Shown one piece after another: positions 30,221 to 40,560 of a DNA stretch of 64,000 nt. Source of the DNA: Gracilaria gracilis (Eukaryota > Rhodophyta > Florideophyceae > Gracilariales > Gracilariaceae); contig JARGSG010000194.1 of the NCBI GenBank assembly GCA_030374805.1, positions 372,001 through 436,000 of the forward strand. Reading direction: 5' to 3'. Below the pieces are notes generated by a model that ran no database searches, was not told where the DNA came from, and saw only the letters and a program-made list of their open reading frames with translations. Positions within the stretch are counted from its first letter, which is position 1; every line of letters starts with the position of its first letter. The position numbers and the translations under genes are program-made.

Positions 30221-31459
30221 GTTGTCAGCGGAACAGCAATAGCCCATCATGCAGAGCGTTAGAAGCAGCCTTTTCACGCGCCGCTTTCACCTCCTCATTT
30301 TTCGGTCGCAGTTCGCTCCGAATCCCGCGACGCGACAAACACTCCAATCATGCGGATACTTTCTAAACAACACAGCTCCCCCCACGCAGACTCCGTCCCG
30401 ATGTGATAAACGTGCACAAACTGGTAGCGCAGCAGCTGAGGCGCGCGTGAATTCACAACAATAAGCAAACGATCCATTCGCACCGAACGCGCAACCTGGT
30501 CCGCCGCCCGAACCAAACAAACGTCATCGCCCATAACAACAAGCACACCAGTTTTAGCAGCCATGGCAGAACCAAAGCCCCCGAGCCCCGTTCACTCACC
30601 CAAGCTCACATCATTCAAGCGTTCCTACACACGATCAGCATCCCTCACAAGCGCCCTGCTCGCAAAGAACACATGCCGACCAAGCTCAATACGCTCAAAA
30701 CAGAGCAAGTTCAGTACGCTCAAAACAGAACAAGCATCAACCGCGCCAACTCGTGGTCACCCGCCGTCTTCGCGGAAGGCGTGGGTCTGTTGAATACAGT
30801 AGCTCTTGCTGGACCGTTTTCGAGTCAGTCGTGACGCATATATGCGAGAGCCACGTCAGGACTACGTGTGTACCGTAGCAAATGCGGTTTACAGCGGCAA
30901 ATGTTTGCGAGCGCGCTCAGTCAATACCGTCCTGGGATCAACTGTAGCATATGGCAGTTTTGGAAGGGGCTTAAAAGCATTGGTTTTGCCCCTTCCACGC
31001 GCATATGCTCAGCTGGTACGGTCACTGAGTTATCAGTGCTGTATAGGAATATAAAGTAGGAATAGAGCCTTTATTGGTAGTGTTGTTTTTAGTACTACAA
31101 TCATCTATTTGCTAGACTATATAAACCGTCTCGGACTCCTGTTTCCAGAAGTCCGGGCAACTCTCCTCGCACCAACTCCGTCTACAACAGTTCCAGACCT
31201 TCAGCAAGTCCATCCAGCGCGAGCGCGGTCAGGCCAGTGTGTAGGATAAAGTACTTTATTCAATATATTTTTAAAAAGCTATACACAATACAGAAGTAAG
31301 TTATGTACACACCTACTGCGCACCAATGATAACATCAACTTGGAGACTCCTCAACTTTGTGTTATCTCGGATCACTATTGGCTTGCGTTAGACTGCCAGG
31401 AGATATACTACTACTGTATACTATACTGAATCAAAATAATTTGCCGAGTTGGCGGTCAA
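30221..31459. other. Gene-poor stretch with possible minus-strand fragment
   Basis: A minus-strand frame from ATG 30,564 to 30,295 (GVLVVMGDDVCLVRAADQVA, RLLIVVNSRAPQLLRYQFVHV) looks partly coding but matches no family I can name. A 24-bp tandem pair with TACGCTCAAAACAGA lies at 30,690-30,735. Confidence 0.35.
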
Positions 31460-31591
31460 CCAGCTCGGCAAGGGTGCGCATAAAAGCCCATCCGAATAAT
31501 CGGATGGCGACTCACAAGAGTAGTCAACTCAACGTGAGTGTACCCTGTTCTGTGCCCATTTACATTTCCTTTTGCCTAACCCTTTCGGCAG
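31460..31591 (+). promoter_or_regulatory. Promoter/5'-UTR-intron module, copy 2
   Basis: CATAAAAG TATA box (31,479-31,486) is followed by a perfect 8-bp hairpin (CCATCCGA-ATAA-TCGGATGG, 31,488-31,507) and GGCGACTCACAAGAG. The donor GTGAGTGTACCC is at 31,534, with a branch-point-like TGCCTAACC and acceptor TTTCGGCAG ending at 31,591, giving a 58-nt intron. It is homologous to copy 1 at 4,897. Confidence 0.6.
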
Positions 31592-31628
31592 CGAAAAGAA
31601 TACCCTACATTCAACAACAGAGTCTTTG

Positions 31629-32201
31629 ATGGGCGTCACGCGGTGTGGGGTTGAACGTGCGCGCCGCGAATCCGACGGGAGCGTTGGCGGGCGCTGGCGG
31701 GCGCGCGGCGGAGCGTGGCGGCCGTGCGACCTCGCCCGTCACGGACGCTGGGGCGGGTGGGCGAGATTGGGCGTGGTGCGCGTGGTGCGCGTGGTGCTCG
31801 TGGTGCGCGTGGTGCGCGTGGTGCGCTCATGTACACAGCAGGGGTGGTGGCGGCACGTGGCGAGCTCGCAATTACTTGCGAGTTCGCAACTACTTGCGGG
31901 GTGGCACAATTGGTGTGAGAGAGCGTTTGTTGACGCCACTTGTCGCCGTGCAGCAATCCGCCGTCAGACTGATGTGTTCCCTTTTGCATTACAGCAAATG
32001 AAAGATCGCTTTGGAGCGATTCGAGACAAGCTCAATTCTTTCTGCAGGGATGAATTAGATCGTGTGTCAATTAAAAGAACTTTCACAATTTCTTCCAGAT
32101 TTATAAGCATGATGATATGTGAAATTTCATGTACCTGTACTTCAACTGAAGTGGAGCGCTATCGTCGCGCTAGAGGCGTTCGCCCCAACTTTATACTTTA
32201 A
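31629..32201 (+). CDS. Hypothetical Arg/Val/Trp-rich protein, 190 aa
   Basis: The first ATG after the predicted 58-nt intron opens 190 codons. Residues 1-70 are Arg/Gly/Trp-rich, and the frame passes through a six-unit 9-bp array (31,771-31,824) that encodes a V-V-R repeat. A pair SSQLLASSQLLAG follows. The C-terminal part (ALQQMKDRFGAIRDKLNSF, SRFISMMICEISCTC) is homologous at DNA level to 35,735-35,925, where LQQMKDRF is kept in frame. No family is recognised. The promoter and intron support transcription; translation is uncertain. Confidence 0.4.
   Translation: MGVTRCGVERARRESDGSVGGRWRARGGAWRPCDLARHGRWGGWARLGVVRVVRVVLVVRVVRVVRSCTQQGWWRHVASSQLLASSQLLAGWHNWCERAFVDATCRRAAIRRQTDVFPFALQQMKDRFGAIRDKLNSFCRDELDRVSIKRTFTISSRFISMMICEISCTCTSTEVERYRRARGVRPNFIL
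31771..31824. repeat. 9-bp tandem array, six units
   Basis: Six head-to-tail copies of GCGTGGTGC, one with a single change. Confidence 0.9.
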
Positions 32202-32981
32202 AAGGATGACGGGCACTTCAACAACGCGTCAAGTTCAACAGAGTGGCGTTCACAATGGATGATCCGACTTTGAGGATGTTCAGTTTCGGAAGTGCTGACA
32301 AAGACACGTCAATGCATGCTCCGCAACGCTCCGCCCTAAACGGAGCGAGATCTGCTCTGAAGATGAGCACCCATGTCTGGCGTAGTTCCCGCGCCCACCG
32401 TCTGCAGCAGCACCCGTGTGCCGGACATGTATTCTCCATCAGAATGCACTTTTCCCACGCTCTTCGTTCGACTCACCATATAGCCTCTGACGCCGAGAGA
32501 TGCGTTCTCGTTTCAATCGTGATATCTGCTGGACCATTTACTTCGGAACATTGTGCACATGAAATTGCAAGAAATACGACTGCGCTATATCTACACTACA
32601 TACTTACCATGAAAACACGCTTTTTGCATTGTGATCCCATCGGGAAGGTTCAAACTAGGGCTTTTTGCCAACATCACCTACGGTGCCTTTCAACAACTGA
32701 CAGGAAGCTGGTGTAGCAATTTCGAATATCGTTCAGCTGATTCAACATTCTTCGAAGGGCCACGGTGTCTAGAGCCCCAAGGCAAAAAAAAAAAATTACT
32801 TTAGCAGTAAGCAAAGACGAAGAGCTATGGTGAGTTGGCGGTCATGCAGGACACAGCACGTATCACTGATATGGCGCACTGAATGATGAGAACCCAAACG
32901 CCATGGTATCGAAAAGTCGCATTCTAATGGCTGTTCACAGTCAAGTTGACTCAGGTGGATTGTACGCTGATTTCAGTTTAG

Positions 32982-32987
32982 TATAAA
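32982..32987 (+). promoter_or_regulatory. TATA box of secreted paralogue A
   Basis: GTATAAACTGCC, conserved at the same place in the inverted paralogue (GTATAAAATGCC), about 200 bp upstream of the ATG. Confidence 0.65.
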
Positions 32988-33188
32988 CTGCCAAGCTGAT
33001 GCGACAGCCGCCGATCGACCCAACCCACCGCCACGATATCGATCAACCGTTCAACTCTAACGAAGCCTCAAACAATATCCCTTGATTCTTTACCAGTTTT
33101 CTCATTCTCGCCTCCTACCACTCAAGTGGATCACCTAGAAGCTGTCGCTTTCAACAACTGCTCATCAACCACTCATCTTACCTCCGGA

Positions 33189-33695
33189 ATGTCATCTTCG
33201 AGAATGTATTTCACAATAGTTTGCATCATCCACTTCTTGGCCGTTCAGCCGTATGCTCTTACCCCTAGCTCGAGCTTCGAATCGTTGCCGCTCGTGACCC
33301 CTTCTATTGGGTCGACGGAAACATATTCCGAACCTTCCGCTGAACCTACAAGAGATTTTGGAATGCCGGTGATATCCGCAGTGCCCTCACGGGTGCCGAG
33401 TGAGCGCTACAAGTACTGCAACATACAAGAATACAAGGCCGTTATATCCTGTATATGTTTCCTCAGGTTCATCGAAGTTACCAAACCGTTCGATGATAGC
33501 GACCGTCGTCTCATATTTTGTAGCGCTTTGGGAAGTATTAAGAAGCAGTCCGAGTCTTGTCGATTCCTCCAGGAGACTAAGGTCAACCTTTTTCCGACCT
33601 TAGTATGGTTAGACTCGTTCTCGAAGTACTGTATTGGATCCAGTATTGCTGACGAGCTTCCAGATGACTCCCAATGGCATAAATTCTTTAGGTAA
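33189..33695 (+). CDS. Six-cysteine secreted protein, paralogue A, 168 aa
   Basis: ATG at 33,189 (or 33,204, MYFTIVCII) gives a signal peptide, YFTIVCIIHFLAVQPYA. A Ser/Pro/Thr-rich linker follows, variable against paralogue B except for TPSI and PSAEPT. The C-terminal domain of about 95 residues has six cysteines in the pattern YC...SCICFL...FC...SCRFL...KYC. FIEVTKPFDDSDRR and NLFPTLVWLDSFSKYCIG are the best conserved blocks. In these blocks most base differences from paralogue B are synonymous (for example TGT/TGC, CGA/CGC, GAC/GAT), indicating purifying selection. It is likely extracellular and disulphide-bonded. The family is unknown to me. Confidence 0.8.
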   Translation: MSSSRMYFTIVCIIHFLAVQPYALTPSSSFESLPLVTPSIGSTETYSEPSAEPTRDFGMPVISAVPSRVPSERYKYCNIQEYKAVISCICFLRFIEVTKPFDDSDRRLIFCSALGSIKKQSESCRFLQETKVNLFPTLVWLDSFSKYCIGSSIADELPDDSQWHKFFR

Positions 33696-33813
33696 CCACG
33701 GGGTCATGGTAGGGAAAGGAGAGAAGAAGCGCATTTTCAAAGAATTCTGGGGAATACTGTATGCTTCTTTGCATGTCTACACCTTGGCGGACATTGTTTA
33801 CTAGATCTCAATC

Positions 33814-33853
33814 ACATCATTCCCATATCATAATAATGATATCGGAATGATGT
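33814..33853. repeat. Near-perfect hairpin, 18-bp arms
   Basis: ACATCATTCCCATATCAT and ATGATATCGGAATGATGT are separated by AATA, with one mismatch. It lies just downstream of secreted paralogue A. A related ATCATATCATTCCCACATCA occurs at 38,430, downstream of paralogue B. It could act in 3'-end formation or be a small foldback. Confidence 0.7.
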
Positions 33854-35494
33854 AAATAGTCCATCACTGAGTAAAGAGTATTACGCACTTGCGAATTTTT
33901 GCGATTCTTCACTTCGCTCCAAGGTCCAATCTTGGGAGATCGTCAAGATTCTTAGAAACTGCAACATTCTTCGACAGGGCTTAGCGCGTTCCAGTCGATG
34001 GAAACGGTGCTGGGAGATGACGATGAAACTCACGGTTGATTGCGGGCTCCCTCGCGTGCTATTAGCGACAGACGGCACGTGTTGCTAGATAGGAGCACAT
34101 GGTGTAGCAGGGTTTCGATAACATTCAGCCCGAACTTATTTAATCCGACATATTCTGTCTTCTTCACTTGTTCATGTTTCATTCGGTTTGTTGTGTCTCC
34201 TAAACCCACATCTCGAATGCGCCGATGGATATCTCAGCACCGTCAATGTTGTTTCCCCAGCGATCACCGGCGCTTTCGCATACCCGCCACCCTTCCACCG
34301 ACGGCGCGCGAGTGTTAGCCAACGACGCGCCCGACGACATCGTACTCTACAGGCCAAACATAGGAACGTACAGCGTAGCGAGACGCTCTTCAATAGTTCT
34401 GTTGTGCCTGGCGCACATTCATTCCTGCTGTGCCACATGCGCACTCAAGTCTGGAGCGTGGCGGAGTTCTTCTCGCGTGATCACACCGTACTGGTAAGCT
34501 GGCTGCATCGGATCTTGAGGCCGTTCTGAACAATGTGATCGAACAATGATCGAAAGTGTTCAACTTGCGAAAGCATGGTTGCCGGCTGGGTGAGAGAATC
34601 ATGCCGTAAATACTCGATCACCAGGATGAAGTGGTGCTCCTGGGATCCATATTTCCATGACACAAGTCTTGGCACACCCTCCATCTCACAATCGTTGCCT
34701 CCTTTGACTAAACGTGCCGCTCATAGAAAACAAGTACTCCCACAATGGGTGGCGTAGCACGCTGCGCCTTGAGGAGGGTCTGATGCTTTAACCCCGCGCC
34801 AACGCTTCCGCCGTAGATACCCAAAATTAGTATGTCTTCATCGGCGCCTTGTGCCAATCATCCACACGCAAATGTATTCCGAAGCTCTGCTTGGAGATCT
34901 TCCTTCCAATTAGTCGAGCATCGAACCCTTCCAAATGTCCTTTTCTTGGCAACCATACGCTCATTGGAGACAGTCGTAGTTCTCTTCCCCAAAGAAGCGC
35001 TAGAGAAGCGGCGAGAGCTGTATGCATCATCGGCAAACAGGGGTACTGAAACGAGCTTCGGCGATAGCCCAGAATCAGCATTGCGTTTTGCATATTCACG
35101 CACTTTGCGACCTATTCCGAGCACGAAAATTCAATGAGTGTTCCCCCCGTGTCGTACTCCACGCCTTCCAGGCTGCGTATCTCCTTCGCCGGGTCCATCG
35201 GGATGATGCGCGCTGCACAAAGCGCCCATCGGATGATGAAAACCTTCAGGCGCGTTTAAGACGTTACCCTGTATTACTACCATCTTCTGCCTGATCTTTT
35301 ACTTTCATGACAGCGTAGACGCGGAGAAAGACAAGGGCTGTCGGTGCGCGGTGTGGCAGCAGGAGCTTCCTGCGCCGGGTGATAGACAAAAGTGCGTCAA
35401 AGTCGAATGCCAGCCGCGCGGCGAGGCGGCCGCGCAACGAAGGGCGGTGCGACGGCCGTCGCCGTAGCTTGAATGCTGCGGATCGACGGCGATA

Positions 35495-35606
35495 GCCACT
35501 GTGCGAGGGCCACTGTGCGAGGGCCACTGTGCGAGGGCCACTGTGCGATGGCCACTGTGCGATGGCCACTGTGCGATGGCCACTGTGCGATGGCCACTGT
35601 GCGATG
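35495..35606. repeat. 14-bp tandem array, eight units
   Basis: Eight exact-length copies of GCCACTGTGCGA plus GG (first three) or TG (last five) occur. The array is absent from the homologous place in duplication X copy 2, so it expanded after the duplication. Confidence 0.95.
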
Positions 35607-35734
35607 GCGTCGTCGAGCGCGCCACGTCACAGACACGTGATCCGGCAGCAGTTGAGCGATTGCTTCATGCCAATTGGAGTGCTCCACGTGGATACGCGAT
35701 TGTTTTCAGACTCATGTGTTTCGTTTCGGGGATT

Positions 35735-35925
35735 TACAGCACGATGTACCGCTGCATTACAGCAAATGAAAGATCGCTTTGCGAGCCTTTCGAGACAAGA
35801 ATCTTGATCTGATCAATTACTCAGATCGTGTGTCAATTGAAATACTTTCACAATATCTTCCGAATTTAAACATGATATTTGAAATTTCAAGTACGTGTAC
35901 ACTAACTGAAGTGTGATTGTGATAC
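35735..35925. repeat. Segmental duplication Z, copy 2
   Basis: Direct diverged copy of about 31,980-32,165. It shares TTACAGCAAATGAAAGATCG, GATCGTGTGTCAATT and GAAATTTCA.TAC.TGTAC, so the end of the 190-aa ORF at 31,629 is duplicated here. Confidence 0.75.
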
Positions 35926-35929
35926 GAGG

Positions 35930-37873
35930 TGAGAGACATCCTTGGCAAGCTCCGGTGGCACCGTGCTCATGGGCAGCAGGCGGCGTGCATTTATTGAGGC
36001 TGCCTGTAAGGCGTTGTTGGGTGGCGACGTAAGGGCTATGTTGCGGTAAACGTTCCTACTCCTATCCTGTCTTCGAGCCTTGCCGTTCTGGAGCCAGGCA
36101 TACGAGATGTCGCAAGAAGGCCTTCGCTGAGGTTCCGAAAGCCCCATGGATGTCTAAAGCAAACGGAACGAGCTCTACGCCGTTATGGTCGCACAGTTCT
36201 CCATATTTTTGAGCGCTTGAGAGCCTCTGCTTTTTTCGGCTGCAACTCCTGCTCTTTTGCTGGCTCGTATGGTGTAGCAAGCCCTGTGTGGGCTGACTAC
36301 GGTGACGTCGATTCCAACTGGTCTTTGGCCAAGATCACCGGGTTCTATCAGCAGGTCTCGCCTGTGCCGTTCCGTTTCTGGCAAGTGATGCTCCGATGGA
36401 AATGTCCATTCTCTTGAGACATGCTGCAAGGCAGGTTATTGCTTAAGTGACGTGTATAGTGTGTCCCGATGCCGGTTGTGACTTCTGGTGGCTCCTTGTC
36501 CCGCTCTGCAGACGCATGTATGGTATCCATAGGCATTCAAATCGCGTCTAGGCTCGTTGCACCTTGTGCACGTCGCTGTTGTCACTGAATATTCTGAAGT
36601 CGAGGTAGCTGATCGAAGAAGTGCTTGCTCTTTGATGATCTTTTCCTCTGAGAGTTGACTACACTCCGCTGCATGGTTTATTGGGGACCCAAAGGATGAG
36701 GGACTGCTTTCTTTTCAGAAATTGTGGCTTGGCACTGTGCTATGTTGGGGGTGGTGCACCACCAGCAGAATGGGTTTGACATGTTTGGGCGAGACCCTGT
36801 CTTGTCTCCGTCGTGTTCCAATAAGGCAAGCGGTTTTGTGACTTTTTCCTGCTCTGTTACGATTGCATTGTCGTCCGCAAAGAACGCCAGTAATGGAGGG
36901 TTATCGTGTTGTTTCAGTTTCATTATGAGGGGGTGCAAAGTCAAGGCAAAGAGAAGCGGGATCAGGGGATCTCCCTACTGTGTGCCTGTTTTGCTCATTA
37001 CTGTGTGTGGGCCGAACGAAAGGGGAACTGGTTCCGGATAACATGCCTATATGTATCTTGCCAACTGCGGAGTTTGTTTTTCTACTTCGTCAAGTATGGT
37101 TTGCCTTTCAATTGCGTTAAAAGCGTTTCTGGCATCGACTCGGATGAGCGCAAGGTTTTTTGTTTTTCAGGTTTGCGACTGAGTGGCGAAGGATGTGCAC
37201 CAGTGCTTCTGCTCCAGCCGGGATGCCTACTGAGAATTGGTGTAGGCGGAAGTACGCCTGTATGTTAGGGGTGCGGGACACGAATTTGACACGAGGTTGA
37301 CACGAGGTTTGCGGCCAACTTTGATATGAGCCACCGCCATGCAAGCCCTATTGCGAGGGGTCGTAGCCTGGTTGATCTGGGTTTGGGGAGCCCAATGAGG
37401 TTTCGTGAAGATCATAAGAGCCTCAACCACGCTGGGAGACCTCCATTGAGGCTGTTGTTGATGAATTCGTGTTATTTCTTAGTAGCGGACTGGTCTGGTA
37501 AAGGCTGTGCAATTCTGTTTTGCGAGTGTACGCAATACTGCAGGGTTGGATGCCATCTGGGCCGGAAGAGGAGTCGTGCGGAAGGGCCCTTGAGTGCCTT
37601 GCTGACTTGATGTTCCGTTGCTTTCAATGCTGGAGGGAGGAGGCTAATGTCTTTCGGATTAAGGGGTATCTGTGGTGCCGGGTGAAGTTTTTCTAGCGTT
37701 GCTTTGTTTTCTGAGGTAGTTGGAACTTGTATCGCGGTCTCAGCCATGATTCGTGCAGATTTGTGATATGATAGAAGGTGGGTTGCAAAGGATCGCCAGC
37801 CACCGATCTTTTGTACCCATATACTCCCGCCTAACCATTCCCTCACCACAAGAAACCGACTAACGTCCTCCAC
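35930..37873 (-). mobile_element. LINE remnant: reverse transcriptase plus restriction-like endonuclease domain
   Basis: Minus-strand segments occur in non-LTR order. NKATLEKLHPAPQIPL comes first (upstream RT region, about 37,690), then FSVGIPAGAEALVHILRH and LALIRVDARNAFNAIERQ (about 37,120-37,240). Next are GDPLIPLLFALTLHPLI and LLAFFADDNAIV with the FADD catalytic motif (about 36,870). A C-terminal part has HRRDLLIEP and GIDVTVVSPHRA (about 36,290-36,360), followed by VPFALDIHGAFG, which resembles the PD-(D/E)xK-type endonuclease tail of LINEs that lack an APE domain. Reading-frame changes occur at least four times (around 37,440, 37,200, 37,040 and 36,560), plus one or more further breaks near the 3' end. 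Inactive. Confidence 0.75.
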
Positions 37874-38399
37874 GTCCTTTCACGTCTGACAATCTTGACC
37901 CTCTCGGTGTCTTGAACATAGTTCGTACCTCTTTGTGGATTAGAAAAAAGCGGCATATGTTCAATTTTGATGCCTGTGCTAAAAGGCGTATTGCTCTGAC
38001 ATAAGGTGAATGTACTATACTAAGTCTAGTCAGTTACAAGTATGCAACTCTGATTTCAATTCGTTTTGCGTGTATGATGCTGTAATAGAGTAAGCCTTCC
38101 TCCCCTTGGCAGACAAAACGATGAGCTATGTACAGGTAGCACCATTCGATTGGCCAGAACAGTTTCACTTGCAGCAACACAACTCCCTCTGTAAGACTGA
38201 CAGAGCGTTTTCCATCAAACCGACGCCATTGGCAAAGCCCCATCTGAGAATGTTCTGGTTTAAAAGATAACTGACGTTTTCTCTGGGCCAAAGAAGAAAC
38301 GCAAGAACGCTGAACTACCCATAGTCTTTACTGACTGCAGGCAAAACCCTCAGAACTGACTTCAGGGAATGCTATACGGTTCTAAGAACTTATCTACGG
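37874..38399. other. Intergenic stretch
   Basis: No convincing gene. A minus-strand 85-codon frame (38,034-38,291) is not supported by anything else. Confidence 0.35.
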
Positions 38400-38488
38400 G
38401 AGCCGACAAAGCTATGACATACATCAATCATATCATTCCCACATCATCATGACCTTTCCATCCCATACCATTCCCTGCACCGACTTTG

Positions 38489-38989
38489 TCAAAAATATTC
38501 ACGCCAACGAGAGTTGTCAGGAAGCTCATCAGCAATACCAGTTCCAATGCAGTATTTTGAAAACGAATCCAGCCATACTAAGGTCGGAAAAAGGTTCAAC
38601 TTAGTCTCCTGCAGAAAGCGGCAAGACTTGGACTGGCTTTCAAAACTTCCGAAAGATTCACAAAATATGGGACGGCGTTCTCCATCATCGAACGGCTTCG
38701 TAACCTCTATATATCTTAAGAAACAAATGCAGGATATCGCAGCTTCGAACTCTACCCTGTTGCAGTATTGGTGAGGTTCGTCATCTTGCATCGTTAAAGG
38801 CATTGAAGACATCATTGTTGATCCGATTTCCATCGTAGGTTCCGCGGAAGGTTGCGCGGAATGTTCCGAATAATCCGTCGGCCAGATGGAAGGGGTCAGG
38901 GGCGCCATCCTCTCGAAGTCATTGCCGTCGGAAAGGGCATGCGGCTGAACGGCCAAAAAGAGGATCATGAAAACGATTTTGGAATACAT
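38489..38989 (-). CDS. Six-cysteine secreted protein, paralogue B, 166 aa
   Basis: ATG at 38,989 is chosen because it begins a signal peptide (MYSKIVFMILFLAVQPHALS) that aligns with that of paralogue A. A longer frame starting at ATG 39,187 would begin only about 11 bp from the TATA box (39,198-39,204), upstream of the expected transcription start, so it is unlikely. The mature domain keeps all six cysteines and the blocks IEVTKPFDDGERR, SCRFLQETKLNLFPTLVWLD and FSKYCIG. The Ser/Pro linker has diverged strongly. It is oriented opposite to paralogue A, about 5 kb away. Function unknown; extracellular by prediction. Confidence 0.8.
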   Translation of the reverse strand: MYSKIVFMILFLAVQPHALSDGNDFERMAPLTPSIWPTDYSEHSAQPSAEPTMEIGSTMMSSMPLTMQDDEPHQYCNRVEFEAAISCICFLRYIEVTKPFDDGERRPIFCESFGSFESQSKSCRFLQETKLNLFPTLVWLDSFSKYCIGTGIADELPDNSRWREYF

Positions 38990-39197
38990 TCTCGGAAAAT
39001 AGATCCGTTGGTAATGAGCGTTTGATGAGGCGTTGTTGGGAGCAGCAGCTTGTGGGTGACTTGCTTGAGTAGCAGGAGGCGAGAATGAAGAAAACGGAAG
39101 AGAATCGAGCGATCTTGTTTGAGGTTTCGGTAGAGTTGCTTGATCGATATCGCGACTGTGAGATGAGTTGATCGGAAGCTGCCGCATCAGCTTGGCA

Positions 39198-39204
39198 TTT
39201 TATA
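39198..39204 (-). promoter_or_regulatory. TATA box of secreted paralogue B
   Basis: TATAAAA on the minus strand in the context TTTCGTATAAAATGCCAAGC, matching TTTAGTATAAACTGCCAAGC upstream of paralogue A. Confidence 0.65.
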
Positions 39205-40004
39205 CGAAACTGAAATCAGTGTACAATCCACCTGAGCCAAGTGGGCAGCCACTAGAGTGCGACGGTTCGATACCCTGGCGGTTGGGTTCGTATCATTCAG
39301 TGCACCCCGTGTTGTGTTAAGATAAAGTTTAAAGCACCTGAAAGACCGCCAACTCACCGTCTTCGTTTCTTTTCAAAGTAGCGTTCTCCTACCTGGAAGC
39401 TCTAGACACCGTGGCCCACCAGAAAACGTTGAATGAGCTGAGGGATCTTCGAAATTGTTACACCGGCTTCCTGTCGACTGTGAAAAAACGCCGTGGGTGG
39501 TGATGACCCTAAGCCCCAGTTTGACCTTCGCGATTGGATTGGAATGCAGAAAAACGAAGTACTTTCGAGAGAAGTACAAGCGCTGCGAAACTTCCTGGAG
39601 CTTCATTAGCTGAAAACGAGAGAACGAATCCCTTGACGTCCCAGGCATTATGCGAGATGTGAGCAAGACATGAAAACGTTGGGAGAGTGCGTTGGAAGTT
39701 TTTCATGACCAGAATCGTGTGAACGGAATGGATAGGGTTGTGGTACACATGGGACAGTGGGCCCTCAATGCGCCGTTGACGGCGCCGGGCTGTGCGCATA
39801 AGGCCCGCGCCCACTCCTTCACTATGAGAGAGATGACAGATCTACAGGCAGAGCATTGCAGAAAACCTTCTCGCCGATGGAAGAGCTGAGACTACACCTC
39901 TCAGGACAAACATCGAAACAATTCTCTGCGTCACGTTATCGAGCAGGTTTGCTCGACGTACTCAGTTAATTTCAGAACCAGGCTACTTGAATCATACCCA
40001 TAGA

Positions 40005-40560
40005 CATCATGACGCTCTGGTCGTCGAGACCACTTCCATTGCAGAATCGCCATCATCATTTCAACTTCCAACGCCCCTCTGCCACCCCCCAGAAAACCGA
40101 AACCTCCACATATACGCACCCATAACAGCCATCTCACAATCGCGACAGGCACCGCCAAAACAATCGGAACCACAATTCAGATACATCATTTCTACTGATC
40201 TGTAAAACCAACCAACCGCACTCTCTCTCTCAAGCGCTCCATCTGTTGCCACCAAAAAGGTTGTCACTCCCACCTGGAGAAGACAGTTGACAAAGGCGCG
40301 GACACCTTCATCACCACGGACGACCGGTCGCATCGGAGGCTGACATTCAATCTATCATCACCGAATTACACAACTACGTCGTAAATATGGCCACCGCAAC
40401 AACCCAGCGATATCTACTGTCCTCCCCGAATTATTCTCGAATCTTAGCGTGCCGTAGCCGCACCCTTCAGTTGGGCAGAACGGCAAATGAAACATATCAC
40501 CACCAAAACATGTGTGTACTTCTTGACCGTCCCTGCCACTGCCACTGCCTGTTCCACCAT
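40005..40560. repeat. Segmental duplication Y, copy 1
   Basis: Direct diverged copy of about 43,464-44,085. Shared landmarks are CATGACGCTCTGGTCGTCG (CATGACGCCCTCGTCGTCG in copy 2), TAGCGTGCCGT and CATATC.CCACCA. No gene is assigned. Confidence 0.7.

Larger units (their letters stand above)
32590..33855. repeat. Inverted duplication, left arm
   Basis: This segment is homologous, in reverse orientation, to about 38,400-39,590. Homology covers the promoter (TCAGGTGGATTGTACGCTGA versus TCAGGTGGATTGTACACTGA), the secreted-protein gene and its 3' flank. Confidence 0.75.
33745..35703. repeat. Segmental duplication X, copy 1
   Basis: Direct, diverged copy of 41,718-43,240. Shared landmarks include TGTTGCTAGATAGGAGCAC, ACGCGCCCGACG, TCTTCTCGCGTGATCACA-like sequence and GCTCCACGTGGATACGCGA near the end. 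No gene is intact in it. A minus-strand frame in copy 2 (41,864-42,379) corresponds to broken frames here. Confidence 0.75.
38400..39590. repeat. Inverted duplication, right arm
   Basis: Reverse-oriented homologue of 32,590-33,855, containing secreted paralogue B and its promoter. Confidence 0.75.
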
